The position numbers and the translations under genes are program-made. This document shows positions 17,993-27,478 of a stretch of 38,993 nucleotides of DNA, one piece after another. Position 1 is the first letter of the stretch; each line of letters opens with the position of its first letter. The stretch lies in assembly GCA_016872175.1 (NCBI GenBank), contig VHBA01000020.1:1-38993 (forward strand), written 5' to 3'. This stretch comes from Sphingomonadales bacterium. GTDB taxonomy: Bacteria > Bacteroidota > Bacteroidia > NS11-12g > UBA955. Below the pieces are notes generated by a model that did no database searches, was not told the DNA's origin, and was given only the letters and a program-made list of their open reading frames with translations.

Positions 17993-18727
17993 TCAGACCA
18001 ATTTTATTTGGCTAAATAGCGCATGCATCACAATCCCCGCCGCCACGCCTGCATTAAGGCTCTCCGTTAGACCCGCACCCGGTATACTGATGCGCTTTTT
18101 CACTGCTTTTTCCGCTTTACTTCGTATTCCATGCGCTTCACTGCCTATCAAAAGCACCGCAGGAAAATCCGGCGAAATCGCACCCACATTTTCTCCGTCC
18201 ATAAAACATCCCAGCACATTTTTATTTTCCAGTATTTCGGTTAAATCGCCATACACCCACTGCATGCGGGTAAATGAGCCCATTGTGGCCGAAATGCACT
18301 TGGCATTGTGCACATCCGTGCAATCTTTGGAAAGCACCACCTGCCTGAAACCAAACCAGTCAGCGGTTCTGAGGATGGTTCCCAGATTTCCCGGATCGGA
18401 AATACCATCCAGCGCCAGCACCACAGGCTGATTAAAATCAATTTGTGATGACTTCCATTCCCGTATTTCCACAATGGCACAAAGCCCGGGAGGCGTGTCC
18501 ATCTGGCTGATTTTTGCGTAATCCTGACGGCTCACGATTTCCGGTTCAAAAGGCAGTTTTAGCCCCTCAATCCCTTGCAAAGTGGCCAATATTCTGACTA
18601 TCTTCCAGTCGCTGTGGAATACTTCAAGCACATTCTTGCGGCCTTCCACCATGAATTGGCCATATTTTTGCCTGTACTTCGGCATTCGCAGTGCCGAATA
18701 TTGTTTTATCTCTGCAGTTGATGGCAT
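17993..18727 (-). CDS. TrmH/SpoU-family RNA 2'-O-methyltransferase
   Basis: QKYGQFMVEGRKNVLEV, LALDGISDPGNLGTILRTADWFG, LLIGSEAHGI, ISIPGAGLTESLNAGVAAGIVMH. Start trimmed to the MPSTAEIKQYS Met. Confidence 0.9.
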   Translation of the reverse strand: MPSTAEIKQYSALRMPKYRQKYGQFMVEGRKNVLEVFHSDWKIVRILATLQGIEGLKLPFEPEIVSRQDYAKISQMDTPPGLCAIVEIREWKSSQIDFNQPVVLALDGISDPGNLGTILRTADWFGFRQVVLSKDCTDVHNAKCISATMGSFTRMQWVYGDLTEILENKNVLGCFMDGENVGAISPDFPAVLLIGSEAHGIRSKAEKAVKKRISIPGAGLTESLNAGVAAGIVMHALFSQIKLV

Positions 18728-21108
18728 TTTCCGGTAGCAAATATGCTGTACATACACTAAAAATCGTTACGATTTTTTTGCTGATTCTATGGATAACGCA
18801 GAGCTGTGGCGTAAAAAAGGGCATTCCCAAAGGCGAATACCTGCTGAAAAAGAACGAGGTAACCCTGGTTCGGGAAAAGAAAACCGACAAAGAAAACAAA
18901 ATTAAAGCTTCAGACCTGACCGCCCAGATATTGCATCGTGGAAACAAAAGGGTGTTATTCAACAGAATTCCCATTTACCTTTGGATGTACTCATTGGGTA
19001 CGGCATGGAAAAACGAGGAAGCAAACACCAAACTAACCTGGAGACGACGCCTGCGCGAAGATTTTGGTGAACCACCCGTATTGCTGGATACCGGCCTTAC
19101 CGTTCTGTCGGCCGATAACATCACCAACTACCTGCAAAACATGGGTTATTTTGATGCATCCGTTAAACGCAATATCAAAAGAACAAAACGCAAGGCAGTG
19201 GTAAAATACAACGTTAACATTGGTCAGCCTTACCGCATCAATTCTTTTTTCCGCGAACCTGCAGATACTGCGCTGAAACCCTTGCTGGACAGCATCACGC
19301 TCTCTTCAGATTTCTTCCGCCTTTGGTGGTCCGCCGACCTGAATAAACTCAACGAATCCCGTGAATATATTGCCTCGGCCATGCACAACCACGGGTATTA
19401 CATGGTAAATCAGGATTATTTTTACTTTGAACTCGATACACTTTCAAGTAAAAAAGAAGCAGCAGTCTATCTGAAAATGGATTTGCCTAAAAGCGGCAAA
19501 CCTTTCCGGCAATACAAATTCGGGCGACCTACCCTAAAAATAGAAAGCAGTGCCATTTTTCTGGCCAACAATTTCCCTGATTCAGTTTGGGTAAACAACA
19601 AACTCTTGATAATGGGTCACTACCCCTTCAAAGCCCAAACCATGGCCGGTCTGATAGGTATTGACAGTGGGATGCAGTACTCACAAAAGGCCGGCGAAAA
19701 CACCTACAAATCGCTCACAGAAAGCGGCTTGTTTTCATACGTCGATATCAGATATGAAATAGACACGAATAAACTCACCATTACACCGCAAATATTGGCC
19801 AAAGCCTTCCAGCGGATGTATGTTTCATTCGAGCCTCAGGGACTGTATTCACCGCAAGGGACATCAGGTACCAACTTCCAGACCCAAAGCCAGCGAAGCT
19901 TTGGCCTGGCAGGTATTTTGGCTTTTAATAACAGAAACGCACTTCACCACGGAGAAAGTTTTCGCCTATCTTCTATCACCTCCTATGAAGCCATCATCCG
20001 CCGCGACCAGACATCCAATCTATTATATGGCTTACAACAGGGATTTAACGCGTCGCTATCGCTACCGCACTTCACGCTGTTGAATGGCATTGACAAACTT
20101 ACCAAAACCCAACGCAGGAACACGGTTTTATCCCTGTCCTACCAATTCGAAAACAACCCGAATTTCCGTCGCAGTACCCTGCCCGCCAGCGTTACATTTC
20201 AGTTTCTGCGGTCGCGGCTGAGCTGGTATTACACCCCGCTGGAACTTAGTTTTAACCGCAACCGACTGGATCCATCATTCCTGCCAAGGCTACCCGCCCT
20301 GGACCAGGATTTTGTGCGCCGGGTGTTCACAGACCAATTTATTTCAGCCGCCAAACTGGGATTGATTTATGCCAATAACCGCACCAAGCCTGGAGAAACA
20401 TACCTCTTTACGCGTGCTGGTCTGGAAACCAGCGGGAACCTTCACCGCCTGTTGCGCAGCATGAGTAAAGGCTTTCGTCCCGACAGCAGTTATCAGTTTC
20501 TAGGTGTCAAATACTTTCAATACGCCAAAATTGAAAGCGAAGTACGGTTGAGGCAAACCCTCGACGAACTAAACACCATCGCCTTTAGGGCCAATGCAGG
20601 CTTGGTTTTGCCCTATGGCAACAGCAAAGATGTACCCTATGATAAACGATATTTTATTGGCGGCAGCAACAGCCTCAGGGCATGGAGACCCCGCAGGCTC
20701 GGCCCGGGAACAACACCCGATACCAGCGTCACGCTGATTGACCGTTCGGGTGAATTTCTGTTCGAAACCAACTTTGAATACCGATTCACCATCTTCCCTA
20801 AATTCCTGGAAAGCGCCTTGTTTTTTGATATGGGGAATATCTGGAACCTGAAAAGGACAGGCCAAACCCAAAATACAGGAATCCTGAATCCCGCTACCTG
20901 GGGACAGGAACTGGCCATGAATGCCGGTATAGGATTCCGCTTCGATTTCAAGTTTTTTCTATTCCGACTGGACTGGGGATTACCCGTGCGAGACCCCGCC
21001 AAACCTGAAGGCAATCGCTGGCTGTTGAACAAAGAAAACTTCCTTGGTTTTAACAATTATTTGCGGAAGGAAACCGCGCTGGCTTTAGGTATTGGCTATC
21101 CTTTTTAA
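18721..21108 (+). CDS. tamL: TamL-like lipidated BamA/TamA-family (Omp85) outer-membrane protein
   Basis: Lipoprotein signal LLILWITQSCG. POTRA-like segments. C-terminal Omp85 barrel: PYDKRYFIGGSNSLRAWRPRRLGPG, FLFETNFEYRF, FDMGNIWNL, GIGFRFDFKFFLFRLDWGLPVRDP. Confidence 0.8.
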   Translation: MAFSGSKYAVHTLKIVTIFLLILWITQSCGVKKGIPKGEYLLKKNEVTLVREKKTDKENKIKASDLTAQILHRGNKRVLFNRIPIYLWMYSLGTAWKNEEANTKLTWRRRLREDFGEPPVLLDTGLTVLSADNITNYLQNMGYFDASVKRNIKRTKRKAVVKYNVNIGQPYRINSFFREPADTALKPLLDSITLSSDFFRLWWSADLNKLNESREYIASAMHNHGYYMVNQDYFYFELDTLSSKKEAAVYLKMDLPKSGKPFRQYKFGRPTLKIESSAIFLANNFPDSVWVNNKLLIMGHYPFKAQTMAGLIGIDSGMQYSQKAGENTYKSLTESGLFSYVDIRYEIDTNKLTITPQILAKAFQRMYVSFEPQGLYSPQGTSGTNFQTQSQRSFGLAGILAFNNRNALHHGESFRLSSITSYEAIIRRDQTSNLLYGLQQGFNASLSLPHFTLLNGIDKLTKTQRRNTVLSLSYQFENNPNFRRSTLPASVTFQFLRSRLSWYYTPLELSFNRNRLDPSFLPRLPALDQDFVRRVFTDQFISAAKLGLIYANNRTKPGETYLFTRAGLETSGNLHRLLRSMSKGFRPDSSYQFLGVKYFQYAKIESEVRLRQTLDELNTIAFRANAGLVLPYGNSKDVPYDKRYFIGGSNSLRAWRPRRLGPGTTPDTSVTLIDRSGEFLFETNFEYRFTIFPKFLESALFFDMGNIWNLKRTGQTQNTGILNPATWGQELAMNAGIGFRFDFKFFLFRLDWGLPVRDPAKPEGNRWLLNKENFLGFNNYLRKETALALGIGYPF

Positions 21109-21149
21109 TAAAGGCCACACAATAAATTCACTTTCGGAACAGTTTTTGT

Positions 21150-21971
21150 TTGGATATTAATCCCATGAAAACATTTGTTAAATTTTTTGTCTTCGCCCTG
21201 CTCTCAATTTCTATGATTGGATTATTTCAGGCCTGTCGTGATAAAGACGGAAGCATTAACATATTTACAGTTCAGGACGACAAGGATCTGGGACTTCAGG
21301 TAGTGCAGGAACTGGAAAACGACCCTAATGTGCAGGTGCTGGATTCGGCAACATATCCCAATGCATATAAGTATTTATACAACCTTAGAGACAGCATATT
21401 GGTGCACAATGAACTCAATTATGAAAAGAAGTTTTCATGGCGGATTCGTATTATCAAGGACGATACCACGCTAAATGCGTTTTGCGCACCCGGTGGCTAC
21501 ATATATTTTTATACCTCCCTCATTGAATACCTCGAAAGCGAAGATCAGCTTGCAGGTGTGATGGGCCACGAAATGGCACATGCCGACCTTAGGCACAGCA
21601 CCGATGCCTTAACCCGCCAGTATGGCCTGAGCGTTTTGTTTGATATTATTTTCGGTAAAGACAAAGGTCAGTTGGTGCGGGTGGCTGCACAGATTAAACT
21701 GCTGCGGTATAGCCGCGAAAACGAGTCTCAATCAGACATGTACTCCGTAACCTGGCTGTATCCCACTGCTTACAATGCAAAAGGCGCCGCCGGATTTTTT
21801 CAGAAACTTATTGACCAGGGTCAAAGCAGTGGCGCACCGCAATGGCTAAGCACACACCCCAACCCCGACAACCGCGTTCAGGCAATTACAGACAAATGGC
21901 AGGCTCTGGGTGGTAAAGTCGGACAAACATTCACCCAGCGCTACAATGCCTTTAAAACTTCGTTGCCATGA
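21150..21971 (+). CDS. M48-family zinc metalloprotease lipoprotein
   Basis: AGVMGHEMAHADLRHS (HExxH), ENESQSDMYSVTWLY, WLSTHPNPDNRV. Lipobox LFQAC. Met at 21165 is a likely alternative start. Confidence 0.85.
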   Translation: MDINPMKTFVKFFVFALLSISMIGLFQACRDKDGSINIFTVQDDKDLGLQVVQELENDPNVQVLDSATYPNAYKYLYNLRDSILVHNELNYEKKFSWRIRIIKDDTTLNAFCAPGGYIYFYTSLIEYLESEDQLAGVMGHEMAHADLRHSTDALTRQYGLSVLFDIIFGKDKGQLVRVAAQIKLLRYSRENESQSDMYSVTWLYPTAYNAKGAAGFFQKLIDQGQSSGAPQWLSTHPNPDNRVQAITDKWQALGGKVGQTFTQRYNAFKTSLP

Positions 21972-22498
21972 GAAAATTGCTGCTTGTCTTTTTCACCGCG
22001 ATGCTCTGCACCGGTATTCTGGGACGACAGTCGGCAGACACCGTCAAAACCAATGACGGAGATTCTCTGGGTTTGATAATTCCTGATACGGGCTCCAGCC
22101 GCATTGTGGAAATTAACCGCCTGTTAGCTTTTGCCGAACAATTCCTGGGCACACCTTACCGCTATGGAGGCAAAGGACCAGCAGGATTTGACTGCAGTGG
22201 CTTTGTGAGATATTGCTTCAGCCAGACGCAGGGAATGACCCTCAGCCCTTCAGCTACCCATTATTTCAACCATGGAATAAAGGTACACCCCTCATCGGCA
22301 CGTCCGGGTGATATAATCTGTTTCACCGGATCTAACAGCAGAAGCCGAAGCATTGGCCATGTGGGCATTATCACAGAGGTAACACCGACAGACATATATT
22401 TTATACACGCTTCTGTAAACCGAGGCATCTGCTTCGATGCAGTGAGTTCGCATTACTACAAACAGCGCTTTCTCCAAATTCGACGCGTGCTGGAGTAA
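21968..22498 (+). CDS. NlpC/P60 (C40) family cell-wall peptidase
   Basis: FLGTPYRYGGKGPAGFDCSGFVRYCF, RPGDIICFTGSNSRSRSIGHVGIIT, FIHAS. ATGA overlap with the M48 gene. Confidence 0.88.
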   Translation: MRKLLLVFFTAMLCTGILGRQSADTVKTNDGDSLGLIIPDTGSSRIVEINRLLAFAEQFLGTPYRYGGKGPAGFDCSGFVRYCFSQTQGMTLSPSATHYFNHGIKVHPSSARPGDIICFTGSNSRSRSIGHVGIITEVTPTDIYFIHASVNRGICFDAVSSHYYKQRFLQIRRVLE

Positions 22499-22673
22499 AA
22501 TCCATTTACGTCATAAAACTGTCATAAATCCATGTCGATTAGGCAGTAGAAATCGCTGAATACCCCATAATAGGGCTGAATAAGTTCAAGATCAGATAAA
22601 AAAATTATCTGAAAATTCATTTTTTACTCGCTATGTCCTAATATTGTGACCAAACTACATTTAAACTCACTGT

Positions 22674-25600
22674 ATGAATACAATTTACAAAACCATCAAG
22701 CGCAATGGCCTCAAAGCCATTGTCCTGGGTTTGATGCTCACCGGTTCGGGGTGGCTGAAAGCCCAGTTAACTGGTACCGTTACGGTAGGAACCGGCGGTA
22801 CTTACAGTACATTCGGTGCTTTCGCAACTGCATTTAACGCTGCAGGTGTAAGCGGACCTTTAACAGTCAACGTAATTTCAAGCACCACAGAAACCGGAAG
22901 GGTAGCACTGATTCAGCCTGGCACCAACCCTACAACAAGCACCAACACAGTAACCATTAATGGCAATGGTTATACCACTAGCTACTCAGGTTTATCATCA
23001 ACTCCTGAAGTTTTCTTGCTTGATGGTGCTGACTATTTCACTTTCAGCAACCTGATTATCCAAAACTCAGGTACAGCCACCAACATCATGGGGGTTCGTT
23101 TCACAAACAACGCTAATTATAACCGCATTTCACGCTGTACACTGCAGTTTTCGAACTTTAACTCGTTCGTGACAAGCGGTGGCGGTGCTTATGTGGTATT
23201 TGCAAACAGCACTTCTCTCAGCAACCTTTCAGGTGCAGCTTTTAGCGGCGGAAACGGCTGTTACAACGTAATCATCAACAACTTGATGCGTACTACCAAC
23301 TTCAACAGTCCCGGTCCATGGGGTGGTATTTATGAATCACAAAACAGCAGCTTGTACTCATCCACTGCTTTCAACAACACATTCCGCAGCAATACCATCC
23401 AAAACTATTACTTATATGGTATCAACAGCAATTACTCCAACGGAACTGAAATTGTAGGCAATGACCTTAGCCGTGATAATAATAGTAGCGGAATGCCTAA
23501 CAGCGCTCTGTACTCTCTGTACATGTTGTACAATGGATCTACCAGCCGTTCCAACAGAATTGACTCAAACAATGTGCACGATCTGCCTTTCCGGAATGCT
23601 GCGGTAACATCTGCCAACTCAACCAACTGGAATATTCAAATGGGAGTTGTTACAGGTACTTCTACCTACCCATCCTCTATCAAGGGCAACAAAGTCACCA
23701 ACATTATGTCTAACACAGGTGGAAACCTGGGTATTTTCGCTCAGATAAATAACTTCTGTAACATCGATGATAACATTATTACCAACCTACGCAACAATGG
23801 TACTGGCACTAGCTTCACCGGTGGATACGTAAAAGGTATTTATTGCAATGGTGGTAATGATTTTAACATTCGCAGAAACACTATCCGTGATTGTCGTCCC
23901 AATGCATATTTTTCCGGTATCTACTGCTCAGGACAGACACCTAACTCATATGAAACTTCTATTTCTGACAACTACATTAAGAATAATATATCCACCAGTA
24001 CAGCATACTCTTTCTATAACATGTATGGTATCTACTGTAACAATGGTTCGTGGAACAACAGCAGAAACACAATTGATGAATTGCAGCAGGGTGGCCCATA
24101 CGGCTATGTATACTGTTTCTACACTGTAGCTGGAACAGGAAATCATTTGTGGTCTGCCAATATTGCTACACATACCCGTGGTGGCTATTACACATATGGA
24201 TTTTATAGCAGTGCAAGCGGAACAGGTGAAGTATTATTTAAACAAAATACCCTTAACTTCAACGTAAGTGCAGGTTTTGGCTGGAACTACTATAACTACT
24301 TCACTTATGGCTTTGGCTCTGCCAAAACCACCTATGAAGGTAACATTTTCTATGACAACACATCATACTACTGGGGTTTCTATTTTGGAACCACCAATAC
24401 CAATATGAAGTGGACCAATAACCACCTTTTTGCTCCATCCTCAGCTTGGGGTATGTACAGCTACTATCCTTCAGCCGGATTTGTTTATGACTACAATACA
24501 TGGAGAACTTCCGGCGCAGGTGGCCAGATAGGTGACATATATGCCGATCCGCTGTTTACGAATGTGGGATCCCGTGACTTCCGCCCCCGCGAATTCTTGA
24601 CCCAAAATAATGTTAATACAACCTCAAATGCGCCTACTGAAAACAATGGTAAAAACCGCAATAAGGTTAAATCTGACCGCGGGGCTGCTGAGAACTTCAT
24701 GGACATTCAGGCGGTAAGTTCAGACCTTTCAGTACCTTCCAGCATTTGTGCAGGTTGGGAACAAAACGTAAATATCCAGGTTAGAAACCTTTACACCCAG
24801 GATACTGCCTACAACTTTAACGTAGCCTATTCATACACTGGTGGACCGAAAGTAACGAAGTCAGTAACAAAAAAATTATTGACCAACGATACCTGTATGG
24901 TTACTTTCAGTGTTCCAATTCGCGTAAATACCATTGGAAATGTGCGTGTAGTAGTATTCATCGATATTCCGGACGATAATAACGCCAATGATTCGTTTGT
25001 TTTCAATACGGTTGTTAAACCAGCACCCGGTGGAGGAAAATACAGCAAAGGAACAACACCTTCTACCGCCTTCTACCAGTTTGGCAAAGCCAATGATGTA
25101 ACCCAGGTTAAACGCGCTGTTTATTACAATGTTAGCTCACCCAGCGCTTACACCAACGGTGATTACTGGGATGGCACTGGTTCGTCTACCGGTAAAAAAT
25201 GGACAGCATCGGTTTATGCAGAAACCGTAAAAGGCACATTGCTCTCCGGCGCAGGCAGCATCAGCAAGCACGCTACCGGTACCAACGACCTGGAAGTTAA
25301 ATTTGAAACTTCAAACACTGCCTATGAAGACAGCATGATTACCATGGTAACCAAAATCACTGATCTCAACAACGGATGTGATACCTTCATCAAGCGTAAT
25401 GTTTTGATTTATCCTACTATCGTACCCGACTTCAAATACCCAAGCAAAATTTGTGACGGTGAAACTGTTCCTTTTGACCAGGCCAGCACTGTGCGCAGTG
25501 GTTCAATGGAATTTTTCTGGAACTTCGGTACAGGCGTTGCAGGTGATACATCAGGTGCTCCCTCACCCGTATTTACATTCCCTAAACCCGGTACCTACCG

Positions 25601-27212
25601 TGTGAAAATGTATGCAAAAACCCTGCCCTATGGTTTTGTATCTATTGACAGTGCAGACATTTTAGTAAGTCCTATTCCAACTGTTAAATTTACCAAGCTA
25701 AACGCATGCGAAGGCCAGGACCTTGTATTTACAAACCAAACTACACCTACCACCGGAGTTAATTCTAACTGGAACTGGGGTAATGGACAGAATAAAAACG
25801 ATAACAATACTACCGTTAAATACAAATATTCCGCACCCGGATCATATCTGGTTACACTTACTGCCAACCTAAATGGTTGTATCGGTACCTCTAGCCAGCG
25901 CGTGTATCAGTTCCCTACACCTAAAGCTTCATTTAGCCAGGTATCGGGTTCTTGTGACAATGACGAATATAGCTTCATGAACAAAACCACCATTGCTTCA
26001 GGAACATTTGGTTCATACTGGAACTTTGGAGACAACACCTATTCAACTGAAGACGATACCAAGAAAACTTTTGGTACTCCCGGAAGCAAGAGTGTGAAAC
26101 TGGTTGCTACCAGCGTATTTGGTTGCAAAGACAGTTCTGTTCAGAACATCGCAGTGCTTGAAAGCCCCAAGGTATCTTTTGTAAATTCACCGGCATGCTC
26201 ACGCACAGCTACTGAATTCACCAATACCACGCCCACAGTAGGCGGTGCAGGTGGAACGGTTAAAACATATAACTGGAGCTTCGGTGACGGTGGTACTTCT
26301 ATGTTAGAGAGCCCTTCACGCAGCTGGAGCGCACTGGGACCCAAAACTGTTATTTACAGCATTGAACTGATGAATGGATGTAAAGGTTCATTCACCAAAG
26401 AACTGACAGTAGGCATCCAGCCTAAGGCTTCTTTCACTGCACAGAATGTGTGTCTTGGCAAACCCATGACTTTCGACAACACCAGCACATGGCCTCAGGG
26501 CGATATCAGCTGGTTGTGGAACTTCGGTGACGGTACCACTTCTACCTCATCTAAGCCTGTTCACACCTATAACAAATCGTTCTCACCAAACGTAACCCTG
26601 TATGCAAGCATCGCAGGCGGTTGCACCGATTCTATGGTTATTCCCGTGAACATCTTTGAAGGACCCCGCACTTGTGATTTCACTGTAAATACCGATTACG
26701 CTTATGGCTTCCGCGGTGTGAAACTGAATCCTTTGAACGCATCTACCGGTGTAGCAGGCGGTCAGGACAAAGTTGAATACAACTGGATCTTCGCAGGTGG
26801 TGGTACCAACAAAACCAGTGGTGTTAATGCTGAAACCCAGTACGACTTCCAGGCTGACGGTTCTTATGACGTAACCATGCGTGCAAGGTCTACTACTGCT
26901 CCTTTCTGCGAGTGCAGCATCACCAAGAAAGTGGTTATGAACCGCGCTGCCGTTAAGGATCTGGAAACTACCGGTGTGGCAGTATTCCCCAACCCCAACA
27001 ACGGTCAGTTTAACCTGTCTGTGAAGAGCAGCTTCGGCAAAAACCTGAACATTGTTATTACCAACATGTCAGGTGCTGTAGTAAAACAAATCAGCACAGA
27101 AAACAATGGCCTGATCAGCATCAACAGCGGTAATCTTTCAGACGGTGTTTACATGGTACGTGTAAGCTCCGGTGAAAACACTGCAGTTCGCAGAATCACC
27201 ATCAGCAAGTAA
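22674..27212 (+). CDS. giant secreted protein: right-handed parallel beta-helix region, multiple PKD domains, T9SS C-terminal sorting domain
   Basis: 1512 aa. Signal peptide ending WLKAQ. NTI/NYI-rich beta-helix-like repeats. PKD cores (SYWNFGDNTYS, YNWSFGDGGTS, WLWNFGDGTTS). CTD VAVFPNPNNGQFNLSVKS..NGLISINSGNLSDGVYMVRVSSGENTAVRRITISK. Confidence 0.85.
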   Translation: MNTIYKTIKRNGLKAIVLGLMLTGSGWLKAQLTGTVTVGTGGTYSTFGAFATAFNAAGVSGPLTVNVISSTTETGRVALIQPGTNPTTSTNTVTINGNGYTTSYSGLSSTPEVFLLDGADYFTFSNLIIQNSGTATNIMGVRFTNNANYNRISRCTLQFSNFNSFVTSGGGAYVVFANSTSLSNLSGAAFSGGNGCYNVIINNLMRTTNFNSPGPWGGIYESQNSSLYSSTAFNNTFRSNTIQNYYLYGINSNYSNGTEIVGNDLSRDNNSSGMPNSALYSLYMLYNGSTSRSNRIDSNNVHDLPFRNAAVTSANSTNWNIQMGVVTGTSTYPSSIKGNKVTNIMSNTGGNLGIFAQINNFCNIDDNIITNLRNNGTGTSFTGGYVKGIYCNGGNDFNIRRNTIRDCRPNAYFSGIYCSGQTPNSYETSISDNYIKNNISTSTAYSFYNMYGIYCNNGSWNNSRNTIDELQQGGPYGYVYCFYTVAGTGNHLWSANIATHTRGGYYTYGFYSSASGTGEVLFKQNTLNFNVSAGFGWNYYNYFTYGFGSAKTTYEGNIFYDNTSYYWGFYFGTTNTNMKWTNNHLFAPSSAWGMYSYYPSAGFVYDYNTWRTSGAGGQIGDIYADPLFTNVGSRDFRPREFLTQNNVNTTSNAPTENNGKNRNKVKSDRGAAENFMDIQAVSSDLSVPSSICAGWEQNVNIQVRNLYTQDTAYNFNVAYSYTGGPKVTKSVTKKLLTNDTCMVTFSVPIRVNTIGNVRVVVFIDIPDDNNANDSFVFNTVVKPAPGGGKYSKGTTPSTAFYQFGKANDVTQVKRAVYYNVSSPSAYTNGDYWDGTGSSTGKKWTASVYAETVKGTLLSGAGSISKHATGTNDLEVKFETSNTAYEDSMITMVTKITDLNNGCDTFIKRNVLIYPTIVPDFKYPSKICDGETVPFDQASTVRSGSMEFFWNFGTGVAGDTSGAPSPVFTFPKPGTYRVKMYAKTLPYGFVSIDSADILVSPIPTVKFTKLNACEGQDLVFTNQTTPTTGVNSNWNWGNGQNKNDNNTTVKYKYSAPGSYLVTLTANLNGCIGTSSQRVYQFPTPKASFSQVSGSCDNDEYSFMNKTTIASGTFGSYWNFGDNTYSTEDDTKKTFGTPGSKSVKLVATSVFGCKDSSVQNIAVLESPKVSFVNSPACSRTATEFTNTTPTVGGAGGTVKTYNWSFGDGGTSMLESPSRSWSALGPKTVIYSIELMNGCKGSFTKELTVGIQPKASFTAQNVCLGKPMTFDNTSTWPQGDISWLWNFGDGTTSTSSKPVHTYNKSFSPNVTLYASIAGGCTDSMVIPVNIFEGPRTCDFTVNTDYAYGFRGVKLNPLNASTGVAGGQDKVEYNWIFAGGGTNKTSGVNAETQYDFQADGSYDVTMRARSTTAPFCECSITKKVVMNRAAVKDLETTGVAVFPNPNNGQFNLSVKSSFGKNLNIVITNMSGAVVKQISTENNGLISINSGNLSDGVYMVRVSSGENTAVRRITISK

Positions 27213-27226
27213 TTGCTGTAAACCAT

Positions 27227-27258
27227 AAAAAAAGGCACCCTGATGGATGCCTTTTTTT
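27227..27258 (+). terminator. intrinsic terminator downstream of the giant PKD gene
   Basis: AAAAAAAGGCA-CCCTGATGGA-TGCCTTTTTTT, perfect 11-bp arms. Confidence 0.85.
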
Positions 27259-27264
27259 ATTGCC

Positions 27265-27387
27265 ATGCTTCGACAGGCAACGGACTTGTCACCCTGAGTT
27301 TATCGAAGGGTCAAGGTCGTTATCATGCTTCGACAGGCTCAGCATGACAATTTGGTCAGCATGGCAATTTGCTCAGTATAACAACAG
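27265..27387. repeat. REP-like inverted repeat units with a degenerate 17-bp tandem repeat
   Basis: ATGCTTCGACAGGC at 27265 and again at 27325. Inverted relative GTCACCCTGAGTTTATCGAAGG between them. GCTCAGCATGACAATTT / GGTCAGCATGGCAATTT / GCTCAGTATAACAACAG in tandem. Confidence 0.7.
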
Positions 27388-27420
27388 ATTCAGCAGTGAA
27401 AGCCAGATTAACGAGAAGAA

Positions 27421-27460
27421 TAATTAAAAAGCCCCGCTGTTTGGCGAGGCTTTTTAATTA
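27421..27460. terminator. bidirectional intrinsic terminator between convergent genes
   Basis: TAATTAAAAAGCC...GGCTTTTTAATTA, 13-bp perfect outer arms. Confidence 0.85.
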
Positions 27461-27478
27461 TTTAGAAAAAGGGCTCTG

